Assembly: GCA_963726795.1 (NCBI GenBank)
Contig: CAVSDD010000004.1
Coordinates: forward strand, 1,178,001-1,242,000
Reading direction: 5' to 3'
Source of the DNA: Hyphomicrobium_A sp963726795
GTDB taxonomy: Bacteria; Pseudomonadota; Alphaproteobacteria; Rhizobiales; Hyphomicrobiaceae
DNA length: 64,000 bases
Part shown: in pieces, positions 7,787 to 16,081 of the stretch
Numbering within the stretch: position 1 is the stretch's first letter
How the letters are laid out: each line of letters starts with the position of its first letter
Program-made: the position numbers and the translations under genes
Notes under the pieces: generated by a model
What the model saw: only the letters and a program-made list of their open reading frames with translations
Database searches by the model: none
Told to the model about the DNA's origin: nothing

Positions 7787-9409
7787 GTGGCCAAGGATTT
7801 TCCTTCCCTGCTGCTCACACGGCGCGACGCGTTGACGGGAGCTTTGGCGCTGGCGGCGGTTCCGTGGGCCGCTACGACGAGTGCCAGGGGTGCCGATCCC
7901 GTCCTCAGGCGCAGTGTCACCGCAGCGGATTTTCCGGCAGAGACGCTTCAATCCTTCAAGCGCGCCATCCGCGCCATGCTGGCACTTCCTCCGAGCGACC
8001 CGCGCAACTGGTATCGCCAGGCACTGATCCATCTCTTCGATTGCCCGCACGCCAACTGGTGGTTTCTGCCCTGGCACCGCGGCTATCTGCTTCACTTCGA
8101 GGAGATTTCCCGGGACCTTTCGGGCGACGCGAAGTTCGCGCTGCCCTACTGGGATTGGACGACGAGCTCCCGCGTCCCCGACGCGCTTTTTGAGGACGTG
8201 CTGACGCCGACGCACGAGCTCTACGAGGAGAGCCTCGAGACGTTCCGCCCGAAGTTCGAGCCTGCCATCGCCGCGTTGTGGAGCGCAGCGAGCCCAGCTC
8301 AGCGCGATCAGCTCACGCTGCGCGGGTACGCTTCCCCCGACGACATCTGGCAGAAGCTGCAGGGTTATTTCGCCGCCCGCGATGTCGCGCGCGGGCCGAC
8401 ACGGGAGGCCCCCGAGCTTCCCGACTGGGCGAAAACCGAGGTGGGGTCTGAGCGCGTCATGGCGGCACTCGCGCCCAAGCGCTTTGAGGATTTCGGCAGC
8501 ACGGCATCCGAGAACCATCACCAGCGCGCCATCCAGGACACGCTCGAAAGCGGACCGCACAACAACATCCACAATGCGATCGGCGGCGGCTTCGGCTTCA
8601 TGAGCGAGCTGATGGCGCCGGTCGATCCGATCTTCTGGCTGCACCACGCCAATGTCGACAGGCTGTGGGATGTGTGGAGCCGACGTGAGCGCAAGGCTGG
8701 CCGGACGGCCCTGCCAGACAATGTCGCCGGATGGAAGCGCGAGCCGTTCTTGTTCTTCTCGACCGGGGAAGCGCTGTCTGAGCGCTATCTTGAAACGAGC
8801 GAGCTTGGCTATGGTTATTCGAAGGGCTTCGGTGAGGAAGTCCTCGACGACGCCGAGCCGGTTGCGCCGTCGACACGGGGCGCGCCGGTGCCGGCAACCT
8901 CGGGCGCGGCGACGTTCGAGGGCGAGAAGGGTCGAACCGCGTTGCGCACGGACGCGGAGGCCAGCGCCTCAGTGCGGGTGCCCAACGCCTTGCTGGTTGC
9001 CGCGCGAACGCCCAAGAAGGCAAAGCGTGGAGGCGCGCATTCGGGCCCGAGCCCGGGTGCCGAGCACGCGGAGGAACTCGAGCTCGTTGCGCGTATCAGC
9101 ATGGCCCCGCCGCAGAACCCGCGCGCGGTGCGCGTGCTCTTCTTCATGAACTGCAGCTACCTGTCGCCGGAAACCCCGATCGCCGATCCGCACTATGTCG
9201 GCTCGGTGACGTTCTTTGGATTGCATGGCGCGCATCACGGCGCGCAGGTGGTCGCCACGTTGCCGCTCAACTCCACGCTGCAGCGGCTCGCGGCTGCGGG
9301 TGAGCCGGTGACGAACCAGGTCAAGCTGCAGGGCATTGCCACGCGCGATTCAGGCGCGCTGCAGGCCATGGATGGGGCGCTGGTGCAGGTTTCCGTCAAA
9401 AGCGTGTGA
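7787..9409 (+). CDS. Tat-exported tyrosinase / polyphenol oxidase family protein
   Basis: A 540-residue type-3 copper oxidase. A twin-arginine signal (LLTRRDALTGALALAAVPW) predicts export as a folded, copper-loaded protein. The CuA ligands are His82, His88 and His97 (IHLFDCPHANWWFLPWHR), and the CuB ligands lie in GPHNNIH and FWLHHANVDRLW. Cys86 beside His88 could form the Cys-His thioether known in catechol oxidases. The last ~150 residues form a separate beta-rich domain of the kind that caps polyphenol oxidases. Members oxidise phenols or catechols to quinones. GTG at 7787 is used as start, after GGGGGA. A small secreted protein gene follows on the same strand. Confidence 0.9.
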   Translation: MAKDFPSLLLTRRDALTGALALAAVPWAATTSARGADPVLRRSVTAADFPAETLQSFKRAIRAMLALPPSDPRNWYRQALIHLFDCPHANWWFLPWHRGYLLHFEEISRDLSGDAKFALPYWDWTTSSRVPDALFEDVLTPTHELYEESLETFRPKFEPAIAALWSAASPAQRDQLTLRGYASPDDIWQKLQGYFAARDVARGPTREAPELPDWAKTEVGSERVMAALAPKRFEDFGSTASENHHQRAIQDTLESGPHNNIHNAIGGGFGFMSELMAPVDPIFWLHHANVDRLWDVWSRRERKAGRTALPDNVAGWKREPFLFFSTGEALSERYLETSELGYGYSKGFGEEVLDDAEPVAPSTRGAPVPATSGAATFEGEKGRTALRTDAEASASVRVPNALLVAARTPKKAKRGGAHSGPSPGAEHAEELELVARISMAPPQNPRAVRVLFFMNCSYLSPETPIADPHYVGSVTFFGLHGAHHGAQVVATLPLNSTLQRLAAAGEPVTNQVKLQGIATRDSGALQAMDGALVQVSVKSV

Positions 9410-9484
9410 AGGTGCCGACCGCCCCCATATGCGGGCATGGAAAATTGACGAAAACTACCCATTTCAATGGTACGATTGCATCAC

Positions 9485-9943
9485 ATGAGCATCACCATGA
9501 CGAGGTGGACATCAGCAGCTGGGATTGGGGCCGCGCTCCTCGTTGGCGGCGCGACGCTCTTCTTTGCGCTGGGTGCGATGCCGATCACGGCGAACTCGGC
9601 CGGCTCCTCAACCGAGGTGCGATTACCGGCCGTCAGCCGACCCGGTCAGCGCACCGCACTCGATCTCGAGGTGGTGTTTGGCAAAGGAGCGCGCGGCGGC
9701 GCCGTGACGGTGCGTCATCAGCCGTCGGGCGAGGTCATCGGCACGGTGACGCCGTTCGGTCTCGGAGCCAACGGCGGCGTGGGCCGTTTCGCCATCACGG
9801 TCCCGCAGGATCTGGAAGCCCGGTTGCGGCGCGATCATCAGCCGCTGCGCCTTGAGCTCGAGACGCACGATCTCGCGAGCGGGGCCGGCGACGGCGTCGT
9901 TCTGCGCTCGGTCGCGCCCAAGCTCGTTCCCACGGCGCAATAG
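9485..9943 (+). CDS. Secreted or membrane-anchored protein, unknown function
   Basis: About 152 residues: a basic start, one hydrophobic segment (AAGIGAALLVGGATLFFALGA), then a beta-rich periplasmic region with LDLEVVFGKG, GRFAITVPQD and LRLELETHD strands. It has no cysteine and no recognisable domain. The start is uncertain: ATG codons at 9467, 9485 and 9497 are all possible and none has a strong ribosome site. It lies 75 bases after the tyrosinase gene on the same strand, so it may be an accessory protein for that enzyme (inference from position only). A strong hairpin follows. Confidence 0.65.
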   Translation: MSITMTRWTSAAGIGAALLVGGATLFFALGAMPITANSAGSSTEVRLPAVSRPGQRTALDLEVVFGKGARGGAVTVRHQPSGEVIGTVTPFGLGANGGVGRFAITVPQDLEARLRRDHQPLRLELETHDLASGAGDGVVLRSVAPKLVPTAQ

Positions 9944-9974
9944 CCGGCGCTCGCAATCACCCCGTAAAAACGAA

Positions 9975-10001
9975 CGGCCGCGCCAAAGCCAGGCGCGGCC
10001 G
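9975..10001. terminator. Bidirectional hairpin between convergent genes
   Basis: CGGCCGCGCC and GGCGCGGCCG form a 10-bp perfect stem with a 7-base loop. On the minus strand it is followed by TTCGTTTTT, a good intrinsic terminator tail for the hydrolase gene ending at 10063. On the plus strand the tail is weaker (CTTTCG). Confidence 0.75.
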
Positions 10002-10062
10002 CTTTCGCGTATCGGCAGACGGTGCCGCGACGATGGGGGTCGCTGCACCGTCCGAACGATCG

Positions 10063-11220
10063 CTACTTGTCGAGCTTGTTGGTCGACAGCCACTTCGCCA
10101 ACAGATCGGCGATCTGCAGGTTGTTCAAGTCAGACATCTCAAAGTGCGTGTTGCCGCGGATGCCAATGCTCGGCAAATGCGTAAGGTGCGCATGTCCGCC
10201 ATTGGCGTTGATCAAATCCACGAACTTCTGCGCGAAATCCATGCGGCTCTGCCAGATCTGGATGTCGGGATAGATCGAGGGCGGCTGCCCGGGTGCCGGG
10301 AAGTTGTCGCCCCAGACGATCTCGATCGGGATCTTGGTGAGCTTCAGGAAGTCTGCGAGCGGAATCTCCAGACCGGTGGTGCTGCCAATGGGTGTAACGA
10401 CTGCAGGCGGTGCCTGCCCCGTTGGGAACACCGCCTGGACGGGCTCGTAGGCGTAGATGGCCTTTACGTTGGCGCTCTTGGTGGCGGTGATCCAGCCGAG
10501 CACACCGCTCGCCGAGTGGGTGAGCAGCACGGAAGGCCCGATCTTGTTGAACAGCGCGGCCGGGGCATCGGTCGCGACGGCGTTGCTCGTCGCGGCCGTG
10601 TCCGGCGTCTGCTGGCGCCACCACTGATTGAGCGCTTCAGGGTCGTGCGAGAACTGAGCGTTCGGGAAGTAATTCGGCCAGATGCCGAGGCGGAACCGAA
10701 TAAAGATGCCCTGCTCGCCCGTGGGTCCCGGTCCTGGAACAGCCGTGACCGTGCCGTTGTTGATCGCGCGTCCCGCGCGTCCGCGATGGGGCTGGTCGAG
10801 AATGTAGGTCGAGTAGCCCTGCCGCAGGAAGATGTTCTGGAAGCCGTCACGGCCGTCGGGCGTCGTCTCCCAGGTTTTGCTGAACTGGCCGCCGCCGTGC
10901 CACATCACCATCGGCAATTTGCGAGGATTTTTCGGGATCTGGTACTGCACGTAGGCGTGATCGCCGTGGATCGTCTGGCCATCCGGAAGCGTGGCTACCG
11001 GATCGAACGTGCCGGCGTTCGTGATGAACGTGCCGCCGACGGCGAAGCTTCCCTGATCCTGCAGCACGATTGGAGTGTTCTGTACCGGCACGCCCTGGCT
11101 CTGGGCCGTGGCGGGCGAGGCGGCCATGAGGGCCGCGCCTGCGGTCGATGCCAGCAGCAGTGCCAAGCGTTTGGCATTGCGTGCGCCAGCATCGACGCGT
11201 TTCCTCGTTGTTTGTTTCAT
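10063..11220 (-). CDS. Secreted alpha/beta hydrolase
   Basis: A 385-residue protein with a long twin-basic signal peptide (MKQTTRKR... to about ATAQS, residue 41) and an alpha/beta hydrolase fold. MVMWHGGG supplies the oxyanion-hole HG motif, THSASG contains the probable nucleophile Ser, and NTHFEM near the end supplies a candidate catalytic His. The segments GYSTYILDQPHRGRAG and IGIRGNTHF resemble a group of bacterial periplasmic esterase-like proteins. The substrate is not evident. The start ATG follows a purine-rich GGAGGAAAAAA stretch. It is monocistronic, bounded by the hairpin at 9975-10001. Confidence 0.85.
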   Translation of the reverse strand: MKQTTRKRVDAGARNAKRLALLLASTAGAALMAASPATAQSQGVPVQNTPIVLQDQGSFAVGGTFITNAGTFDPVATLPDGQTIHGDHAYVQYQIPKNPRKLPMVMWHGGGQFSKTWETTPDGRDGFQNIFLRQGYSTYILDQPHRGRAGRAINNGTVTAVPGPGPTGEQGIFIRFRLGIWPNYFPNAQFSHDPEALNQWWRQQTPDTAATSNAVATDAPAALFNKIGPSVLLTHSASGVLGWITATKSANVKAIYAYEPVQAVFPTGQAPPAVVTPIGSTTGLEIPLADFLKLTKIPIEIVWGDNFPAPGQPPSIYPDIQIWQSRMDFAQKFVDLINANGGHAHLTHLPSIGIRGNTHFEMSDLNNLQIADLLAKWLSTNKLDK

Positions 11221-11452
11221 GTTTTTTTCCTCCGTGTTTCCGGAGGCGGCACTCTAGTCGCGGCTCGCGGGCCGCACTGTGCACGTAGCGAACTCGCCGT
11301 GCCGCCAGCGAACTCCGCATAAAGATTTTGCCGTGCGGTGCATTTCTGACGCGTACGCACTTTTGCTCGGCAGCGGGCTCTCCGCTTGAAAGCGCAATCG
11401 ACTGATGCACCACGAGAAACTGCCGCGACCAATCAAGGCGAGGCGTCCAGTC

Positions 11453-12157
11453 TTAGGTTTTTTGAGTTCCCGTCGAAGCGGCGCCGTGAGCCAGCGGTTC
11501 GACGAGAAGCCAACGCGACACCAGGAAGGCGCACGCTGCGCCCGCGAGCTGGGCTGCGATGAACGCCGGAGCGTCGATCAATCGGATGCCTGCAAACGTG
11601 TCGGAGAAGGCTCGCGCTATGGTCACCGCCGGATTTGCAAACGATGTCGAGGCGGTGAACCAGTACGCGGCGACGATGTAAAGACCGACAGACGCAGGTA
11701 TGGCCGCAGGCTTCGCCTTGAGCGTCGCCAATATCGTGAGCAGCAAGCCAAACGTCGCCACACCCTCCGCTAACCACTGGCCGGTGCCGCTGCGTATTTT
11801 CATGCCGGACTGCCAGAGCGGTAGATCGAACATAGCGTGTGCCGAGCAGACGCCGATCAGCGCCCCAGCCACCTGCGCAAGCACATAACCCGCCGCTATT
11901 TGGCCGTCGATGTCTTGGCGCAACCAGAAGACGGCCGTTACTGCGGGATTGAAGTGCGCGCCGGAAATCGGACCGAACATGGTGATGAGGACAACGAGAA
12001 TGGCTCCCGTCGGCAGGGTGTTGCCCAGGAGCGCCAGCGCTTGATTACCCCCCGCCAGCCGCTCGGCCATGATGCCCGAACCGATGACGGTCGCGAGCAG
12101 GAACGCTGAGCCAAGACATTCGCAAGCAAGCCGTCGCTCCAACGCCGGCACGCTCAT
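11453..12157 (-). CDS. aqpS: Aquaglyceroporin-type arsenite channel
   Basis: A 234-residue MIP-family channel with six predicted membrane helices and both pore motifs, HFNPAV and FANPAV, the second followed by Arg (TIAR) of the selectivity filter. It is last in arsR-arsC-aqpS and its ATG overlaps the arsC stop by 4 bases, so it is translationally coupled. In Sinorhizobium meliloti an aquaglyceroporin (AqpS) in an ars operon lets arsenite made by ArsC leave the cell down its gradient, replacing an ArsB/ACR3 pump. No pump gene is visible in this window, which fits that model. Confidence 0.88.
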   Translation of the reverse strand: MSVPALERRLACECLGSAFLLATVIGSGIMAERLAGGNQALALLGNTLPTGAILVVLITMFGPISGAHFNPAVTAVFWLRQDIDGQIAAGYVLAQVAGALIGVCSAHAMFDLPLWQSGMKIRSGTGQWLAEGVATFGLLLTILATLKAKPAAIPASVGLYIVAAYWFTASTSFANPAVTIARAFSDTFAGIRLIDAPAFIAAQLAGAACAFLVSRWLLVEPLAHGAASTGTQKT

Positions 12158-12672
12158 CGGGTCGGTTCCGGCGACGAAGCTTTGATCCGGCCGATTTCGT
12201 CGAGACGCCGCTGCAGAGAAAGCCGGTCGAGCGCCACGATCGGCAGGTTCGAGAAGATGCCGATGCGTTGATACAACATGCGATGGGTGTCGGCGAAGGC
12301 GAAGCGCCGTTCGCTCTCGCTGCCCTGAACAGCGGAGGGGTCCGGCAGACCCCAATGTGCGCTCATGGGCTGTCCCGGCCACACGGGGCAAACCTCGCTG
12401 GCCGCGCTGTCGCAAACCGTGAAAACAAAATCCAGCGCGGGTGCGGAGGGTGTCGCGAACTCTTCCCAACTCTTGGAGCGAAGAGCGCTCGTGTCGTAGT
12501 TGAGTTGCTCGAGAAGCTCCAAGGCGTAGGGATGGACACGGCCGCTCGGCAGGCTCCCTGCGCTGAACCCTCTGTATTTCCCCGCACCGAGCCGATTGAT
12601 GATGCACTCGGCGATGATCGATCGCGCTGAATTGTGGGTGCAGAGAAACAGGACGTTCAGCGGTTTGGTCAC
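12154..12672 (-). CDS. arsC: Arsenate reductase (low-molecular-weight phosphatase type)
   Basis: A 172-residue enzyme reducing arsenate to arsenite. The N-terminal P-loop is CTHNSARS with nucleophile Cys11 and Arg17, and the general-acid loop is LPDPSA. Further cysteines (CDSA, EVCPVW) provide candidates for the disulfide relay of the thioredoxin- or mycothiol-linked class. ATG overlaps the arsR stop by 4 bases and its own stop overlaps aqpS by 4. The product would feed the AqpS channel. Confidence 0.92.
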   Translation of the reverse strand: MTKPLNVLFLCTHNSARSIIAECIINRLGAGKYRGFSAGSLPSGRVHPYALELLEQLNYDTSALRSKSWEEFATPSAPALDFVFTVCDSAASEVCPVWPGQPMSAHWGLPDPSAVQGSESERRFAFADTHRMLYQRIGIFSNLPIVALDRLSLQRRLDEIGRIKASSPEPTR

Positions 12673-13022
12673 TTCTTGCCTCCCTTACTCGTGCAGAGCG
12701 ATTTTGTGGTCTCGAACGCCGCGCCGCAAAGCTCGGGCTGCCCCTGACAACAATCCTCGGTGAGATAGGTGAGAAGCTTGCGCATGCCGTCGAAATGCAC
12801 GGCGTAGCGGATGTAGCGGCCGGCGCGTGTCGCGGTAAGCAGACCGGCGCGATCCAGTTCCTTCAAATGGAAAGACGCAGCCGTGGGCGCCGCCCCGACC
12901 GCATGGGCAATTTCCCCCGCAGCTAACCCGGATGGTCCCTTGCGGACGAGCAGCCTGAACATCGCCAGGCGTTGAGGGTGCGCAAGCGCGGCGAGCGAAA
13001 CGACGGCATCTCTGGAATTCAT
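12669..13022 (-). CDS. arsR: ArsR-family arsenite-responsive repressor
   Basis: A 117-residue winged-helix dimeric repressor: LAHPQRLAMFRLL, recognition helix around APTAASFHLKEL, wing GRYIRYAV. The classical metal-binding ELCVCDL in the recognition helix is absent; instead Cys91-Cys92 and Cys99 cluster near the C terminus (DCCQGQPELC). This resembles the C-terminal arsenite site of the Acidithiobacillus ferrooxidans ArsR, with one residue more between the cysteines. It is first gene of the ars operon and an inverted repeat covers its start region, as expected for autorepression. Confidence 0.92.
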   Translation of the reverse strand: MNSRDAVVSLAALAHPQRLAMFRLLVRKGPSGLAAGEIAHAVGAAPTAASFHLKELDRAGLLTATRAGRYIRYAVHFDGMRKLLTYLTEDCCQGQPELCGAAFETTKSLCTSKGGKK

Positions 13023-13025
13023 AAA

Positions 13026-13056
13026 TTGATACTACAAGGATTCTTGTATCAATCAA
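13026..13056 (-). promoter_or_regulatory. Probable ArsR operator / ars promoter
   Basis: TACAAG-gatt-CTTGTA is a perfect 6-bp inverted repeat flanked by TTGAT and ATCAA, beginning 4 bases upstream of the arsR ATG in an AT-rich island within GC-rich DNA. ATCAA/TTGAT half-sites are typical for ArsR proteins. ArsR binding here would block transcription of arsR-arsC-aqpS until arsenite is present. Confidence 0.65.
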
Positions 13057-13103
13057 CCAATTTTTTATGCTCGGGATCTTTGGCAGCCGGCACAACAAGA
13101 AAT

Positions 13104-13128
13104 GGCCGCGCCCGAGCCGGGCGCGACC
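13104..13128 (-). terminator. Hairpin downstream of the Cys-rich secreted protein gene
   Basis: GGCCGCGCCC pairs with GGGCGCGACC (10 bp, one mismatch, 5-base loop), followed on the minus strand by ATTTCTTGTTG. It ends the gene at 13162 before the ars promoter. Confidence 0.6.
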
Positions 13129-13161
13129 GCTTTTGCGAGTAGGGTAATACAGCGCAGTGCT

Positions 13162-13455
13162 TTAGTGGTCCGCGCGGCTGGCGGCCTTGCGGGCAACCTC
13201 GGACTTCGAAACCTCACCCGCCGCGACCAATGCAGCAACACAACCCTTCGACAGGCGGAAGCCGACGGCGCGCATGCACCGGCGTGTCTCGGGGCTGTTG
13301 GGGGCAAACGAGCTGCAGTTGGAGAGGTAGTCGCCGGCGCAGGCAAACCGGACCTGGGCGCTGACGGCGGAGGCTTGGTTGACCAGGGCGAGAAGAACCC
13401 CGGCAGTCGCGGCTGCAAGCAGCGCGCGGTGGTACGCGTGTGACGCAACGATCAT
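13162..13455 (-). CDS. Small secreted cysteine-rich protein
   Basis: A 97-residue protein with a signal peptide (cut near SAVSA) and a short mature domain whose four cysteines follow the pattern CxxDYxxNC...RRCMRxxGxxLSxGC. This is a repeat unit seen in small periplasmic proteins of Hyphomicrobiales, here a single copy. Two disulfides are likely. The function is unknown. The ATG follows AAGGA at good spacing. Confidence 0.78.
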   Translation of the reverse strand: MIVASHAYHRALLAAATAGVLLALVNQASAVSAQVRFACAGDYLSNCSSFAPNSPETRRCMRAVGFRLSKGCVAALVAAGEVSKSEVARKAASRADH

Positions 13456-13840
13456 GTACTCGTTCCTTTCGAGGGCCTACGGGGCCCTTGAGACGCAGGG
13501 ACATACAAAGGGGCGCGTACGCGGCTGTTTTCCCGGGAACGGGTCATTTGCCGCCAGCTCAAACGAAGCTGACGATGGACGACTGTCCCAACTCATCGCG
13601 GCCCGAAACGTGACAGCAACCACAATCGCCCGGTTAAGGTAACCGTTGGGTAAACAGCCCTAACGAAAGGTGGAAATCGCCCGCAGATTTCCGCAGCTAT
13701 CGGCGCGAGCACGAAACGCGGGCGGCCGTCAGCCCAGCGGCGCATGAGGTGCACCTGAGCGAGATCGCGCGCACAACACCGCGGAAGGCGGCCAATCGGC
13801 CGGCCATTCCGTTTTGCGATTACGAATTATGCCGAGCAGT
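13456..13840. other. Intergenic stretch, no gene seen
   Basis: About 385 bases between two minus-strand genes for small secreted proteins. No frame with a ribosome site or recognisable composition is visible. It must include the promoter of the gene at 13162 and the terminator of the gene at 13841, but I could not point to convincing sites. Confidence 0.5.
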
Positions 13841-14173
13841 CTACTTGCAGGGCCGCGCGTCAACGTCGGCGCTCCAGCCGTCCGCTTCCTTGGTGTAGCG
13901 GACCGTGCGGCTCGCCGCCCGACCGTAGCGGGCCCACACGGTGCCGTACTCGAAGTTCGTGAAGTCGGCCCACGAGCGGATGGCCGCCGCCTGCGCAGCC
14001 GGCTTCGTGTGTCCCGAGCCCGAACCCTGGTGGTAATGGTCCGACATGCACAGGCGGCCGCCTTCCTTGCGCAAGTCGTGCGCGTAGGCGAGCCCGGTGT
14101 CGTCCGCCAGCACGGCCGGCGAGGCGGCAAGCATGGTGATGCCCGCCAAAATGAAAAATGCGCTGCGCTGCAT
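13841..14173 (-). CDS. Small secreted protein, conserved Hyphomicrobiales type
   Basis: 110 residues: a signal peptide (MQRSAFFILAGITMLAASPAVLA) then a compact domain with LCMSDHYHQGSGSG, SWADFTNFEYG, AASRTVRYTK and a terminal CK, giving two cysteines that probably bridge. Related small proteins with this CMSDHxHxGSG...ARPC layout are frequent in the order; their role is unknown. The ATG at 14173 is preferred because GGGGATA lies upstream. Confidence 0.75.
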   Translation of the reverse strand: MQRSAFFILAGITMLAASPAVLADDTGLAYAHDLRKEGGRLCMSDHYHQGSGSGHTKPAAQAAAIRSWADFTNFEYGTVWARYGRAASRTVRYTKEADGWSADVDARPCK

Positions 14174-14239
14174 GGATAATATCCCCAATCCCCAGACTCC
14201 GAACTCTAGCGTCGGTTGCGGTTGCGGGCAATGGCGCCG

Positions 14240-15121
14240 CTACCACGCGAGCTTGCTCATGATCGCAATGGCGGGTGGGGCCGGCGGGGCGAACAAAGTC
14301 GCGAGCTTGTCGGGGGATAGCTCGCCTGAGCCCATGGTTTCGTCGCGGTGGATCCCGGATGCGACGAAGATCGCATCGATCCCGGCGGCTTGCGCCCCCT
14401 TGAGGTCGGTGCGCAGCGAATCGCCCACCGCAAGAATGCGGTCGCGGCTGACCGGAGCGCCGCGGATCGCTTCGGCCGCGGCTTGCGCGCTATCGTAGGC
14501 ATTGGCGTGCGGCTTGCCGGCCCAGAACACGGGACCGTCCATGCGCTCATAGAGGTCGGCGATGGCGCCGGCGCAGATGAGCTGCGTGCCGCCGACGTCG
14601 ACGACGAGGTCGGGATTGGCGCAGACGAAGGGAAGGTTGCGGGCGCGGGCGCTCTGGAGCACGCCGCGGTAGTCGTCGGCCGTTTCCGTGCGGTCGTCAT
14701 CGAGGCCGGTACAAAGTATAGCGTCGGCGTCTTCCAGCGGGGCGAGGGTCGCCGTGAGGCTGGCAAAGGTCGCCGCGTCACGGTCGGGCGGGCCGATGCG
14801 GTAGATGCGCTTGTAGCCTCGCTCGGCGATGTGGCGCAGCGCGATCTCGCCAGAGGCGACGATATCATCCCAGGCCTCGCGCGGCACGTTGCGAGAATCG
14901 AGCATGGCGGCAACGCGGTCCTTCGGGACCGGCGCGTTGGAGACGAGGATAACGGTCCCGCCTTGCGCGCGAAAACGAAGCAGCGCGTCGCAGGCTTGCG
15001 GGAAAGCCTTGTGCCCGTCGTGCAGCACGCCCCACACGTCGCAGAAGATCACGTCGTAGCGCTGAAGCAACTCGCCGGCAGAGGCGAGGATGGGCGGAGG
15101 CTGGAAGGGATGAGCGCGCAT
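14240..15121 (-). CDS. HAD-superfamily class IIA hydrolase (TIGR01459 type)
   Basis: A 293-residue phosphatase-like enzyme. Motif I is DVWGVLHDG (nucleophile Asp and acid Asp replaced in the usual class IIA way), motif II is VILVSN, motif III is KPHANAY, and motif IV is ILAVGDSLRTDLKGAQ. This layout matches the alphaproteobacterial subfamily of NagD-like HAD proteins. The substrate is not known. The ATG at 15121 fits the family start; a GTG 36 bases upstream is also open. Confidence 0.88.
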   Translation of the reverse strand: MRAHPFQPPPILASAGELLQRYDVIFCDVWGVLHDGHKAFPQACDALLRFRAQGGTVILVSNAPVPKDRVAAMLDSRNVPREAWDDIVASGEIALRHIAERGYKRIYRIGPPDRDAATFASLTATLAPLEDADAILCTGLDDDRTETADDYRGVLQSARARNLPFVCANPDLVVDVGGTQLICAGAIADLYERMDGPVFWAGKPHANAYDSAQAAAEAIRGAPVSRDRILAVGDSLRTDLKGAQAAGIDAIFVASGIHRDETMGSGELSPDKLATLFAPPAPPAIAIMSKLAW

Positions 15122-15215
15122 TGGTGCTTGTGCGATCCTTGGGGCGGGTGAACCCACGCGCGCCTCATACGTTCAATCGAACGGCAAGCCAACTGGAATG
15201 CTCGAGGAGTGTGCA

Positions 15216-15449
15216 ATGAATAGTGTCGGTAGAGACAAGGGTACCAGCCAGGATCCCGGCAGCGACGATGCATCGCGCAAGCAGCCCTCGGCGCGGCGCA
15301 CCAAAGGCGAGGGCGTGCCGGAGACCGACAAGCGGCGCCCGGCTGAGCAGTCGCAGGACAAGGCCGAGCCGCGGCGCGAGGATGCGCAGAATTCCGCTCG
15401 CCGGTTAAATCACACCCCCACCGCACGCGATCCGGCAGACGGGCTGTGA
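15216..15449 (+). CDS. Small hydrophilic, probably disordered protein
   Basis: 77 residues (MNSVGRDKGTSQDPGSDDAS...) dominated by Arg, Asp, Glu, Lys, Gln and Pro with almost no hydrophobic residues, so it is likely intrinsically disordered. GAGGAG precedes the ATG at good spacing, supporting translation. No domain is recognised. It stands alone on the plus strand. Confidence 0.55.
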   Translation: MNSVGRDKGTSQDPGSDDASRKQPSARRTKGEGVPETDKRRPAEQSQDKAEPRREDAQNSARRLNHTPTARDPADGL

Positions 15450-15562
15450 CGGTAAGGCCTCGGTAAAGCGGCAAAGGGGAGGGTGCCAGGACGGCGGGGT
15501 ATGGCATACTCCCGCGGTCGCTTAAATGGGCGGCGCCGATTCGAGGCTAGCTCAAGGTCGTC

Positions 15563-16081
15563 ATGCTGGATCACACCGTCGGGGCACCGCAAATTGCCGC
15601 GCTTCTCATCCTGTTGCAGCGCGCGCTTGAGGAGCTTTACTCCTCGCGCAACACCACGCGGCTGATTGCGGAAGGCGGGCGCGAAGCGGGGCGCGACTAT
15701 TATCCCGTCGTCGCGATCACGCATCTGGCCTGGATCGCGGCGATCTTCCTTCTGATCCCGGCGGGCGTGCCCATCCTGTGGCCGCTGCTGATCCTCTATC
15801 TGGCGCTGCAAGTCGTGCGCTACTGGATCATCGTCACGCTGGGGCGCTACTGGACGCACCGCATCATCACGCTTGAGCGCGAGCCGATCGTTCGCTCGGG
15901 CCCCTACCGTTACATGCGCCATCCCAACTACGCCGTGACGATCGCCGAGACGTTCCTGTTGCCGCTGGTGTTCGGCGATGCGGCGGTCGCGGTGATCTTC
16001 GGCTGCGTGTGGGCCGCGGTGCTCTACTACAAGGTGCTGATCGAGGATGCAGCGCTCGCCGAGCGGCGCGGCGGCACATGA
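15563..16081 (+). CDS. Isoprenylcysteine carboxyl methyltransferase (ICMT) family membrane protein
   Basis: A 172-residue protein with about four membrane helices and the C-terminal SAM-binding signature of the ICMT/PEMT superfamily: GPYRYMRHPNY followed by a helix and a final E-rich segment (VLIEDAALAERRG). Bacterial members methylate small lipophilic acids or phenols, in some cases products of type III polyketide synthases. A type III PKS gene lies about 9.5 kb downstream, too far to claim a link. The stop overlaps the next gene's ATG (ATGA). Confidence 0.85.
   Translation: MLDHTVGAPQIAALLILLQRALEELYSSRNTTRLIAEGGREAGRDYYPVVAITHLAWIAAIFLLIPAGVPILWPLLILYLALQVVRYWIIVTLGRYWTHRIITLEREPIVRSGPYRYMRHPNYAVTIAETFLLPLVFGDAAVAVIFGCVWAAVLYYKVLIEDAALAERRGGT

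Noticed and set aside
10033..11322. Long plus-strand frame opposite the secreted hydrolase
   Set aside because: It has no signal or domain, whereas the minus-strand frame shows a signal peptide and hydrolase motifs.
13456..13840. Possible small RNA or gene in the 385-base gap
   Set aside because: No terminator-hairpin plus promoter pair and no protein-like frame could be identified.
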